Assembly (NCBI RefSeq): GCF_009689005.1
Contig: NZ_AP021879.1
Coordinates: 5,551,724-5,615,723 of the forward strand
Direction of reading: 5' to 3'
Source of the DNA: Desulfosarcina ovata subsp. ovata
GTDB taxonomy: Bacteria; Desulfobacterota; Desulfobacteria; Desulfobacterales; Desulfosarcinaceae
Length of the DNA stretch: 64,000 nt
In this document: positions 1 to 7,574 of the stretch, one piece after another
How positions within the stretch are numbered: position 1 is the stretch's first letter
How the letters are laid out: each line of letters begins with the position of its first letter
The notes under the pieces: generated by a model
What the model saw: only the letters and a program-made list of their open reading frames with translations
Databases searched by the model: none
What the model was told of the DNA's origin: nothing
Made by a program: the position numbers and the translations under genes

Positions 1-123
1 GATAAATTGAGGTCGGATCAACATTGCATGCGACCTGTCGATGCTCCGCCCGTTGCTCGGCTTTGCCGGGGCCTTGACGGAGACCATCGGCTTCATCCGG
101 GAGGAATGGGACCATATTGACCT

Positions 124-354
124 TTGCTTGAAAGAGTGCTTTATCCGTCTGGGCAAGGCGGGGACAGGAAATTCGTCTCACAAAGCACCTATCGGGTGCC
201 GTCTTCCGACGCACATAAAAGTGTGGCGACATTCCATGAGAAGTCCTCCGCCCCTCCCCCCGGAGGGGATGTGAACTACACGATTCGACAACTGCTTCCC
301 GATGAGGCGGTGGAGGTTTCCACCTGCGCCTACCGATCGTACGGGTATATCTAG
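124..354 (+). pseudogene. possible GNAT acetyltransferase fragment
   Basis: The last 28 codons before the stop at 354 (from about 270) read VNYTIRQLLPDEAVEVSTCA followed by YRSYGY. This resembles the first beta strand and helix of GNAT N-acetyltransferase domains that follow an RsbW-like ATPase in some proteobacterial proteins. The frame stops long before the acetyl-CoA binding site, and the upstream part matches nothing I recognise. If the resemblance is right this is a broken relic. It could also be chance. Confidence 0.3.
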
Positions 355-394
355 GAAAACTTCGTTTGCTACTATCGGGCTTGTTACGGATCCG

Positions 395-577
395 TCAATT
401 CTGGGAGGGCAGCTGATACGTCCGATCCAGCCGGTCGACCATGTCGTAGTAACGATCCATGAGGGCAGCATGACGCTCTTCGTATTCCGCATCGGTCATT
501 TCGGTTTGGCGGCGTTCATGCTCCAACGCGGCCAGCTCATTGTCCAGCCAGCGATCCGGATCGAAGTTGTAGGTCAT
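395..577 (-). CDS. small hypothetical protein, 60 aa
   Basis: A short, acidic, highly charged protein rich in Arg, Asp, Glu and Tyr, with no membrane segment and no Cys. The start ATG is preceded by an AAAGGGG ribosome site about 8 bases upstream, which supports real translation. The middle (roughly residues 15-50) is predicted mostly helical from its composition (LAALEHERR, AEYEERHAALMDRYYDMVDR), so it may form a helical hairpin or a small coiled coil. No family recognised. It lies upstream of and co-directional with nothing obvious; the thioesterase gene on the same strand starts about 500 bases further up. Confidence 0.55.
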   Translation of the reverse strand: MTYNFDPDRWLDNELAALEHERRQTEMTDAEYEERHAALMDRYYDMVDRLDRTYQLPSQN

Positions 578-670
578 GGTTTTCCCCTTTTGAATCGTGT
601 AGCCGTTGGGTCACATGTATGTCACAAGGAGCTATTAGGGTCAAGCAGATGCTTATATGTCCCAAGCGAT

Positions 671-1090
671 TTAAAGAAGACCAAGCTTGTGTTTCTTTTT
701 TTCAAGATTTGCAAAAAATTTCTTGGAGTCAACAATAAATCGTATGTGAGTGCCCTCGGCTACCTTTTCAACGGAGTCGTGGACTTCTATATGGTAGGTC
801 AGTTTCCTTCCTTCTATGGCAGTTAATTGTGCTTTTGCTACAATTGTTGCCCCGATGGGCGACGCTGACAGATGTTTCATATTATTGGATATTCCGACCG
901 TTAGGTGGTTTTCAGGCAGAAATTCATGGACGAATATACAAGCGGTCTCCATAACTCCAACAAGGTGAGGTGTGCCTAAAACTGGCATCCCTTTGTAACC
1001 GACAGCTTCGGCGCTGTTTTCGTCCGAGACAATGATGCTTAGCGTGTTTTCCATTCCAATTTTCAATCCTGAAAGGTCGATTTCGCTCAT
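671..1090 (-). CDS. FlK-like hotdog-fold thioesterase
   Basis: A 139-residue single-domain protein of the hotdog thioesterase superfamily, closest in pattern to the fluoroacetyl-CoA thioesterase (FlK) group. Typical features are the N-terminal MPVLGTPHLVGVMETACI segment (active-site Thr and the 'VxxMExA' helix), the LTVGISNNMKHLSASPIG strand-turn with the His expected near the catalytic centre, and the long C-terminal strands ending HIRFIVDSKKF. Members hydrolyse acyl-CoA thioesters, often detoxifying or editing small acyl groups; the substrate here cannot be told. The gene stands alone, with RAYT debris upstream. The family call is strong; the substrate is unknown. Confidence 0.8.
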   Translation of the reverse strand: MSEIDLSGLKIGMENTLSIIVSDENSAEAVGYKGMPVLGTPHLVGVMETACIFVHEFLPENHLTVGISNNMKHLSASPIGATIVAKAQLTAIEGRKLTYHIEVHDSVEKVAEGTHIRFIVDSKKFFANLEKKKHKLGLL

Positions 1091-1154
1091 TGATTTTTAT
1101 CTCACTTTAAATTGTTTTGAATTATGATCACAAATCATTCGGCAAGCACTGTTA

Positions 1155-1505
1155 TCTCCGGTGGCCGTCGGGTCGCCAAATTATGTAATTGTAATTACAA
1201 ACTGATATAGTAGTATGGCAGAAATGTCTATGCTTTCTTAGGATCGGGGATGAAATCGTTCGCCGCGTTTTGAAGAGTGACGCGCCGCTGGCTGGCTTAT
1301 GTTGAGCCGCCTGGCGATCTCGATGGTGGTCATACCAAGTTTTCGATGCGCTCAAAAATATAACAGCGAACGGGCTTTTAATAGATACTTTTCTTCAAGA
1401 GCCTCCTTGGCCGATGCAAGAACAGTTTCAACAAAATCACTGTCACCCAGGATACGCTCATTCCCTTTGACACGAGTGCCGATTTTAGAAAGGGTTTTTC
1501 TTTAA
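1155..1505 (-). pseudogene. REP-associated tyrosine transposase, C-terminal relic
   Basis: Read on the minus strand, the region encodes KGNERILGDSDFVETVL and then, after a stop/frameshift near 1360, a helix-turn-helix-like tail (TIEIARRLNISQPAASLFKT). The first piece aligns with KGDERILGDSDFVLSVL in the intact RAYT at 9742-10758, and the tail with that protein's DnaA-like C-terminal domain. The N-terminal HUH domain is absent. This is therefore the decayed 3' end of a RAYT gene. Confidence 0.65.
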
Positions 1506-1597
1506 TGTCATGTCAGCCACAGTAATTTGCCAGGCCTCTCCCCCAACGCCATTGTACTGGCGTTTGGCCTTTCCACCTGGACAAACTCTGGATAAAG

Positions 1598-3654
1598 ATG
1601 GAACGGATGTTAAAAAAAAGCAAGCGGTCATACTTTTCAGGGTTTGGTGCCAAGGCCAAGGCTAGTCGAGAGCGTGCAAAACAACTCAGTCGTTATCAAG
1701 TCGAGCCGTTGGAACAACGCATTTTCCTTTCCGGTGATCCGGTGCTGGGGAGTGACCAGGCAATGTTGTTTCAGGATGTGACTGACGCTTCGCTGGTGTT
1801 TGATGATACCAGCGAAGCTTTTGACCAGCTTACCGGTCAGGTTCAGGCCGAGTTGACCCTGCAAAGCGCGGAGCAGGAACCGGAATTTCAAACAAATGGG
1901 ATGCTTTGTGATCTGCTCTTCTACAGCGGTTATGTACCGGGAACAGTGGATGAAGAGGGCAATGAGCTGACTGATACCTTCGACAGCTATGTCGATTACA
2001 ACGGTGACGGGGACGTCACCCTCTACGGCGGGAGCGGCACCGACGACTTCACTACCGGCAGCGGCGATGACCTCATTTATACCGGAGGGTTATACACTTA
2101 TAACCATGTTGTCTTTGCGGATGAAGTAGTAGAAGAAGAAGAGTCCACCAGCCTCACCGATGTTCTCGACAGTGTCAACGATATTGTCAATGATGCTCTG
2201 GGCATCGAAGAGGAAGAAGAGGAGGCCACCGTCATCACCTTTGCTCATACCGAATCAGTATTGTTGCCGAGCAGGGCACCATTACGGAAGTTAATGACAT
2301 TTCCTACCTGACCCTGCACGCGGTCGAGTTTGTCGATGCCGGCGCTGCTTTGCATACCGAAGTCAAGTCCATCGATCTGCGCTTTGCCGGCACCGGCGGC
2401 GATGTCATCCTGCGGGAACTGGATGATCTGACCGTCTACAATCTGGCCACCAGTTGCGGGGTTATGGATGTCGTCCTGGGCACAACCGGGTCCTATTTCA
2501 ATCTGGTTTCCGGCCTTTTCGGCAGCAGCGACGGCGCCGTCAGCCTGGTGACTGACGAGACTGATTTCGCCTCCGGAGAGAAACAGGTTTACGGTTCCGA
2601 CACCCTGACTATCCAGACCATCGACAGCAGCCTTGGCTACCGCCTGGGCAGCGCGGCAGAAGCCTGTGGCGGTGAAGACCGCAGCAGCATGGCTATTGAC
2701 GAAGACGTCAACGATAACAGTATCCTCGACGCCGGCCAGCTCAGCGCCAACGGTGCCGTTGGTCTGTCGATGCGCGACCTGGCCGCTATCGGGGGGGACT
2801 TTGCCAGCATCACCATCGGTCACGCCGGCGCGCTGATGCAGATTGGTGACATCGAGGACGCCACCACCGTGCGCGGCTCCGGCGCCGCACGGATCGTCAA
2901 TGCCGCCCTCGACAGCGACAGCCGTTTTATTGCCGACACCATCCTGGTCCGGGGCGATGTGCAGGGCATCGAAACCCTGACCTTTGATGCCCATCTGATG
3001 GAGATCAAGGCCAAGAACCTGCACGATCCTGAAGGCTTCGACGATTCCGGCATCACTGCCGACACGGTCGATATCAACCTGAGCGAACAACTGGTATTGT
3101 CCGGCTGGATCCAGGGGTACAGCCTTATCGATATCGTTATCAATGGCACCACCGGCAGCGGGGGGATCTATCCCTCTTTAGATGACGGCCCCAACTCCCT
3201 GAGCGGTGATCTGACCGGGCGCATTCAGACCCTCGGCGACGGCGCTGTCCTTAGCATCGAAACCAGCGGTACCATCCACAGTGAATCGGCTATGATCGTC
3301 AGCGGCCTCGGCAGCAGCGCCACCATCCACAGCGCCGGAGACTTTAGCAACTGGGCTGATTTTGATACCAGCGCCCCTGCTGCCGATGCCACCTTTGCCG
3401 AGCTGACCTCGGCCCAGAAGGAAGCGGAGAGGCGGAAGTCCTCCAAGGGTTCAAATATATTATTGGCGGATCGGGCTGAGGCGGGGCTGGCTGCAGCAAG
3501 GACCTGCCATAGCGCACCGCGTTGCCGTACGCTCAGTTGGCCAGCAGCGGATCTGACTGACAGATCAAATTCACCCTGCGCCGCTGGGGACCGACAATGG
3601 CGGTGTCGAGGTGCATCGGCTGGAAATCCTTTTTCTTGTCACGGTGGGGGATGA
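1598..3654 (+). pseudogene. LEPR-XLL domain surface protein, frameshifted and truncated
   Basis: The N-terminus is basic (KKSKRSYFSGFGAKAKAS) and then carries the LEPR-XLL motif as VEPLEQRIFLSGDPV, which marks the start of very large secreted or surface proteins in marine bacteria. Around residues 140-165 is an RTX-like Gly/Asp repeat (LYGGSGTDDFTTGSGDDLIY). The first frame stops at 2311; the protein sense continues in another frame from about 2255 (SIVAEQGTITEV onward) to about 3440, so there is one frameshift near 2250-2256. Known members run to thousands of residues; this one is cut after about 610 and its last 60 codons run antisense through the 3' end of the convergent amidotransferase gene. 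Either a genuine pseudogene or an assembly or sequencing error at the frameshift. Confidence 0.7.
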
Positions 3655-4660
3655 CTGCGTCAAGCCCGCAAATTTCGGAAGAAAAGACAAAAATCCCATC
3701 GGTACCGCCGATAACGCCGGGTCTGAGTTTCTTGCGGTCTTGGACCATGAAAAGCGTCGTGTCGGGGAGACAGCCGATAACGCAGTTGGGGCCATCGATG
3801 ATCAAATTGCGGCATGTGTGTTTGAGGTGTCTGAGAAATGCGTGGTTCGGGTGTTTGCAGATCGCATTGTCGGTCAGTGGTGTGACTCCGTGTTTGTAGC
3901 ACTCCAACCCCAACCCCAGGTACGATATAAAATAGTGCAGGCTATGGGTAAACACTTCCGAATCCGACATATAGCCACGATATCCGGCGAACCCTCGTGA
4001 CATGAGAAATTCCCGGTTCTGGATGAATGCCGTGTTCTCTCCGTTGGTCATGGTCGCATACCCTTCCAGGAAGAAGGGGTGGCAGGCGTAGAGGTCGATC
4101 TCATGGTTGGTGTTCTGACGGCCTTGAAGCATGATTACCCGTGCCGTCAGATCCCTGCGATCCAGTTGAAGGTACTCGGCCACGGCAACTGGGTCTCCGA
4201 CCTCCTTGATCATGATCGTATCCGGCCAGAAGGAAAAGACGACCATGTCCTTCTGAGCCTCGCCCATTTGCCTTAATTTCAGACGAATCGGCATCAGTTC
4301 CCGAAGGCGTTGGTCGTCGGTGTAATCTTCCCAGTCCGTTGGGTAATCGTATGCCCGCACCAGATAGATATCCCGATGGGGAATGCCCGCCGGCCGCGTC
4401 CCATTTGTCTTGAACGTGACTTTATATTTGGTGGTGAACCCAAGGTCCATCATGAACCGGTCCAGGCGCTTGAGGCCCGCCGAAGAAAAAACGCCGGAAA
4501 GCACAGGAATGTTCTTCATGTTCGCAAAGGGGCCGCCGATGTCCCGCAGCAGGATGCCCACTCCCGAACCGTCATATCCCTCGCTCATGACGGCGAGACC
4601 ATTGGCGGCCGTCTGGGGAGACAGATAGTCTTTGCTTGTTATGGCAATCAATCGGCACAT
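3533..4660 (-). CDS. class II glutamine amidotransferase, glutamate synthase-type
   Basis: 375 residues beginning MCRLIAI, so processing leaves Cys2 as the N-terminal nucleophile typical of Ntn/class II amidotransferases (GltB N-domain, PurF). The EGYDGSGVGILLRD segment (residues about 28-42) and the TNGENTAFIQNREFL stretch (about 215) match the glutamine-binding core of the stand-alone GltS amidotransferase in archaea and anaerobes. It would release ammonia from glutamine for the FMN synthase domain encoded at 5799-7457. The two genes are separated by a divergently read ANTAR regulator gene, so the classical single GltB polypeptide is split here. The start is fixed by the Cys at position 2. 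The 3' end overlaps the broken LEPR-XLL frame antisense. Confidence 0.85.
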   Translation of the reverse strand: MCRLIAITSKDYLSPQTAANGLAVMSEGYDGSGVGILLRDIGGPFANMKNIPVLSGVFSSAGLKRLDRFMMDLGFTTKYKVTFKTNGTRPAGIPHRDIYLVRAYDYPTDWEDYTDDQRLRELMPIRLKLRQMGEAQKDMVVFSFWPDTIMIKEVGDPVAVAEYLQLDRRDLTARVIMLQGRQNTNHEIDLYACHPFFLEGYATMTNGENTAFIQNREFLMSRGFAGYRGYMSDSEVFTHSLHYFISYLGLGLECYKHGVTPLTDNAICKHPNHAFLRHLKHTCRNLIIDGPNCVIGCLPDTTLFMVQDRKKLRPGVIGGTDGIFVFSSEICGLDAVIPHRDKKKDFQPMHLDTAIVGPQRRRVNLICQSDPLLAN

Positions 4661-4688
4661 GGAATCCTTGGTAAGGCAAGCAAACGGG

Positions 4689-4715
4689 TTGACATTGGTA
4701 AGAATGAATTATAAT
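4689..4715 (+). promoter_or_regulatory. putative sigma70 promoter for the ANTAR gene
   Basis: TTGACA at 4689-4694 and TATAAT at 4710-4715, with a short 15-base spacer, end 22 bases before the ATG at 4738. Both hexamers are perfect but the spacing is tight, which suggests a weak or activator-dependent promoter. An AT-rich stretch follows (ATTAAAATTAGTAATACTAA). The divergent amidotransferase gene starts 29 bases upstream, so the two promoters must overlap or be close. Confidence 0.45.
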
Positions 4716-4737
4716 CCATTAAAATTAGTAATACTAA

Positions 4738-5493
4738 ATGTCAAGAAAAAACAACCTCATTGCAGCTATAGAGATGGAAAAAAGAGATCAGACCACCTAC
4801 GACAATTACATCAAGGCCCTGATGGACATCAGCCGGGCGATTACCTCAGACCTTTTTCTCGAGGATCTGCTCAAGCTTATCGTCCTGGTCACGGCCAAGG
4901 TGACCGGCGTGGAAATCTGTTCGCTGTGGTTGATCGACGAAAACGAGAAGCGCCCCAAAATAAGGCTGAAGGCTACCCAGGCGCTTGATCCAGAATATGT
5001 CAAGGACCGTTCGCTCGATCTCGATGAAGGGGTGGTCGGCTATGTCGTCACCAACAAACGCCCCATTGCCATCAACGATGTCCTTCGCAATCCGAGGTTC
5101 AAAGAGAAGGAAATGGCCCGCAAGCTTGGCCTGGTGTCAATGGTCGGTGTCCCTCTGAAACTCAAGGACGAAAAGATTATCGGCGTCCTCAACTGCTTCA
5201 CGTCGGCACCCCATGCCTTCTCCAACACGGAAATCAATCTTCTTTCGGCGGTTGCCAACCAGGCCGCCCTGGCGATCCTCAACACGGAACTGATGGTCAA
5301 GACAAAGGTGATCCAGGAGGAGTTGGAAACTCGCAAGATGGTTGAGCGGGCCAAGGAAATTCTCATGCATCGCCGGAGCATGAAAGGCGATCAAGCCTTT
5401 CGCTGGATCCAGAAACGAAGCATGAATTCACGCAAACCGATCCGCCACATCGCCGAAGCCGTCATTCTGGCCGAAGACATTGCCTTGGATTGA
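4738..5493 (+). CDS. GAF-ANTAR transcription antiterminator
   Basis: 251 residues. A GAF sensor domain covers about residues 20-175 (LFLEDLLKLIVLVTAKVTGV; DEGVVGYVVTNKRPIAINDV; VGVPLKLKDEKIIGVLNCF), then a coiled-coil linker, then a C-terminal ANTAR RNA-binding three-helix bundle from about 195 (ERAKEILMHRRSMKGDQAFR ... HIAEAVILAEDI). ANTAR proteins bind paired hexaloop hairpins in nascent leaders and prevent termination. The next gene downstream is the glutamate synthase, and its leader holds exactly such a hairpin pair (5650-5699), so the target can be predicted. The GAF ligand is unknown; 2-oxoglutarate, glutamine or a redox/nitrogen signal would fit the target. In ANTAR a helix usually carries conserved Ala/aromatic positions, present here. 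Confident family call. Confidence 0.9.
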   Translation: MSRKNNLIAAIEMEKRDQTTYDNYIKALMDISRAITSDLFLEDLLKLIVLVTAKVTGVEICSLWLIDENEKRPKIRLKATQALDPEYVKDRSLDLDEGVVGYVVTNKRPIAINDVLRNPRFKEKEMARKLGLVSMVGVPLKLKDEKIIGVLNCFTSAPHAFSNTEINLLSAVANQAALAILNTELMVKTKVIQEELETRKMVERAKEILMHRRSMKGDQAFRWIQKRSMNSRKPIRHIAEAVILAEDIALD

Positions 5494-5560
5494 CGTGGCC
5501 CTCTGGGGGCAAGGGCGTATTCATTATTCATTAAAACTAAATTATAGAACAATAATTCAC

Positions 5561-5602
5561 TTGACATTTAATATTACCAGCACTAAAAATTCTGGCAATA
5601 TT
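5561..5602 (+). promoter_or_regulatory. promoter with palindromic operator upstream of glutamate synthase
   Basis: TTGACA at 5561-5566 is followed by an 11-base near-perfect inverted repeat: AATATTACCAG (5570-5580) and CTGGCAATATT (5592-5602), separated by 11 bases. The dyad covers the expected -10 region, the layout of a repressor operator. Which protein binds it is not known; the HTH-cupin regulator encoded at 7575-8873 is a candidate. Confidence 0.5.
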
Positions 5603-5649
5603 TAGAGGGATCCATCTTCATCGAAACAAATCATCTGATCCGGCGGCAC

Positions 5650-5699
5650 CTTACAATGGCGTAAGTGGCGGCGGCAGCGACCAAGACAACGGCGTCTGG
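5650..5699 (+). promoter_or_regulatory. ANTAR dual-hexaloop RNA target
   Basis: Two hairpins with six-base loops lie 18 bases apart. P1: stem CTTAC/GTAAG (5650-5654, 5661-5665) with loop AATGGC. P2: stem AGAC/GTCT (5684-5687, 5694-5697), extended by CC/GG across one bulged A, with loop AACGGC. Both loops have A at position 1 and G at position 4, the defining bases of ANTAR-binding RNA. The ANTAR protein is encoded immediately upstream. Confidence 0.8.
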
Positions 5700-5743
5700 C
5701 ATCGGTTGGATATTCCTATCCGTGCGGATGCCGTTTTGCGTTT
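5688..5743 (+). terminator. leader terminator overlapping ANTAR hairpin P2
   Basis: 5688-5698 (AACGGCGTCTG) pairs with 5725-5735 (CGGATGCCGTT) over 11 positions, two of them G-U, and is followed by TTGCGTTT. A smaller alternative stem, GGCATC/GATGCC (5698-5703, 5727-5732), also fits. Both use the loop or the 3' strand of P2, so P2 and the terminator cannot form together. That is the arrangement expected for ANTAR-controlled antitermination of the gene at 5799. Confidence 0.65.
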
Positions 5744-5798
5744 GATGCCCGTGGCAATGTTTTACAGATTAATCGGAAGCAGAAAAGGAGGCCATACC

Positions 5799-7457
5799 AT
5801 GACATTGAGATTCACGAAGAACAATGACGCGCTGGGGACCCTCAACCGTGGAAATCCCACTGAATCAAGCCTGTGTACCCTTTGCCGGGCCGACTGCAAG
5901 GGAAAATGCGAAACCTGGTTGTCCAGCCTGGTGGGCCGCAAGCTGCTCTACCCGCGCAGCTACGGCATCGTCACTTCAGGTGCCGACAACACGACCCATG
6001 TTGGTGTGGCCTACAATTCGCTGCGTATTCAGGGGTATGCTTACGGTGCTCAGGGATTGCCCGGAGGAATGACCGACAACGCCGACGACTGCATTTTTCC
6101 CAACGTTTCCCTGGAGACCGAATTCGGTAACACCGTTAAAACCAAGGCCCGTATCCCGCTGATGACCGGTGCCTTGGGGTCCACCTTCGTGGCCCAGAAA
6201 TACTGGGACTCCTTTGCCATCGGTGGTGCCCTGGTGGGCATCCCCGTGGTGATCGGCGAAAACGTGGTGGGTGTCGACCGCGAATCCGAGATCGGAAAGG
6301 GGCCGGAGAGAAAAGGCAAGATCATGAAAGCCCCTGAGTTGGAGCGCCGTATCGAAAGCTACTTCCGCTACTTCAACGGCTACGGTGCCATCATCGTTCA
6401 GCTCAATGTCGAGGACACACGCAACGGCGTCGCCGAATTTGTGGCCGACAAATATGGCGACAAAGTGATCATCGAGTTGAAATGGGGCCAGGGCGCCAAG
6501 GATATCGGCGGCGAGATCCAGGTCACCAGCCTCGACTACGCCGTTTTCCTGAAGGAGCGGGGATATGTCGTTGATCCGGATCCGACGATTCCCGAGGTGC
6601 AGGAGGCGTTCGAAAACGGATCCATCAAATCCTTCGCCCGCCATAGCCGCCTGGGCGGCACCAATTTGGCGTCCGTTCGCCAGGTCCGGGAGGATTTCAT
6701 GAATAGTGTGGAATACCTGCGCGGCCTGGGTTTTACCCGCATCACGTTGAAGACCGGTTCCTACGGCATGGAGGAACTGGCCATGGCCATCAAGTTCGCC
6801 ACCGACGCCGGCCTGGATCTTCTCACTATCGACGGTTCGGGCGGCGGCACGGGCATGAGCCCCTGGAACATGATGCAGAGCTGGGGGGTTCCGTCCATCA
6901 CCCTGCATTCCAAAGCCTACGAGTATGCCAGCATTCTGGCGGCCAAGGGGCTCAAGGTCGTGGACATGTCCTTTGCCGGCGGATTCGCCCTGGAAGACAG
7001 CATCTTCAAGGGATTGGCCCTGGGCGCACCTTTTACTAAACTGATCTGTATGGGACGGGGCATCATGATTCCCGGTTTCGTGGGATCCAATATCGAAGGG
7101 GCTCTCTTCGAAGAGAGACGGGCAGAGGTCAACGGGCATTGGAACGAACTACCCAAAACGGTTCTGCAGGTGGGCTCTTCAGCCAAGGAGATTTTCTCCT
7201 GCTACTTCGATGTAGAAAAAATCGTCGGCAGGGATGAAATGAAAAACGTCCCATACGGGGCCATTGCCTTTTACACCCTGGCCGACAAACTTTACTGCGG
7301 CATGCAGCAGCTTCTGGCCGGTGCCCGTAAGTTTTCGGTCACCCAGCTCACCCGCGAGGACATATTTGCCGGAAACCGCGAAACGGCCAAGGAAACCGGT
7401 ATTCGTCACATGGCCGACGCCAACGATGAAAGCGCCAAAAAGATTCTCAACTCCTGA
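5799..7457 (+). CDS. FMN-dependent glutamate synthase (split GltS, synthase subunit)
   Basis: 552 residues from the ATG at 5799, chosen because AAAGGAGG lies 8 bases upstream; a longer in-frame extension to 5706 runs through the regulatory leader and is rejected. The N-terminus has a Cys cluster (CTLCRADCKGKC, residues about 27-38) that may bind an Fe-S cluster. The rest is the GltB central/FMN TIM-barrel: KWGQGAKDIGGEI, the phosphate/FMN loop TIDGSGGGTGMSPW (about 345-358), and a barrel end near GFVGSNIEGALFEE. It would aminate 2-oxoglutarate with ammonia passed from the amidotransferase at 3533-4660. Regulation is by the ANTAR leader just upstream. Ferredoxin or GltD partners are not adjacent; the GltD-like protein at 14665-16887 is 7 kb away. 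Confidence 0.88.
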   Translation: MTLRFTKNNDALGTLNRGNPTESSLCTLCRADCKGKCETWLSSLVGRKLLYPRSYGIVTSGADNTTHVGVAYNSLRIQGYAYGAQGLPGGMTDNADDCIFPNVSLETEFGNTVKTKARIPLMTGALGSTFVAQKYWDSFAIGGALVGIPVVIGENVVGVDRESEIGKGPERKGKIMKAPELERRIESYFRYFNGYGAIIVQLNVEDTRNGVAEFVADKYGDKVIIELKWGQGAKDIGGEIQVTSLDYAVFLKERGYVVDPDPTIPEVQEAFENGSIKSFARHSRLGGTNLASVRQVREDFMNSVEYLRGLGFTRITLKTGSYGMEELAMAIKFATDAGLDLLTIDGSGGGTGMSPWNMMQSWGVPSITLHSKAYEYASILAAKGLKVVDMSFAGGFALEDSIFKGLALGAPFTKLICMGRGIMIPGFVGSNIEGALFEERRAEVNGHWNELPKTVLQVGSSAKEIFSCYFDVEKIVGRDEMKNVPYGAIAFYTLADKLYCGMQQLLAGARKFSVTQLTREDIFAGNRETAKETGIRHMADANDESAKKILNS

Positions 7458-7483
7458 TTTGCCGCTTTGAAATACTCATCTTT

Positions 7484-7539
7484 CGGATATCCCGCCCCTG
7501 GCCGGGATATCCGGGAGAAAAAACGCCGGCATCTTCTCC
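7484..7539. other. two stem-loops between convergent genes
   Basis: A perfect 11-base stem (CGGATATCCCG at 7484-7494 with 7503-7513) is followed by a second, GGGAGAA/TTCTCCC. Neither is followed by a T run on either strand, so they are not standard intrinsic terminators. Their place between two convergent 3' ends suggests an RNA end or stability role. Confidence 0.35.
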
Positions 7540-7574
7540 CGGCCGCTTTAGGACCGCGTTGTTTATTTCCGGGG

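Noticed and set aside
5706..5798. In-frame N-terminal extension of glutamate synthase
   Set aside because: It would translate the terminator stem; the ATG at 5799 has a strong ribosome site and the family-typical N-terminus.
7484..7513. Perfect 11-base stem as an intrinsic terminator of the glutamate synthase gene
   Set aside because: No T run follows on either strand, so it was listed only as a stem-loop.
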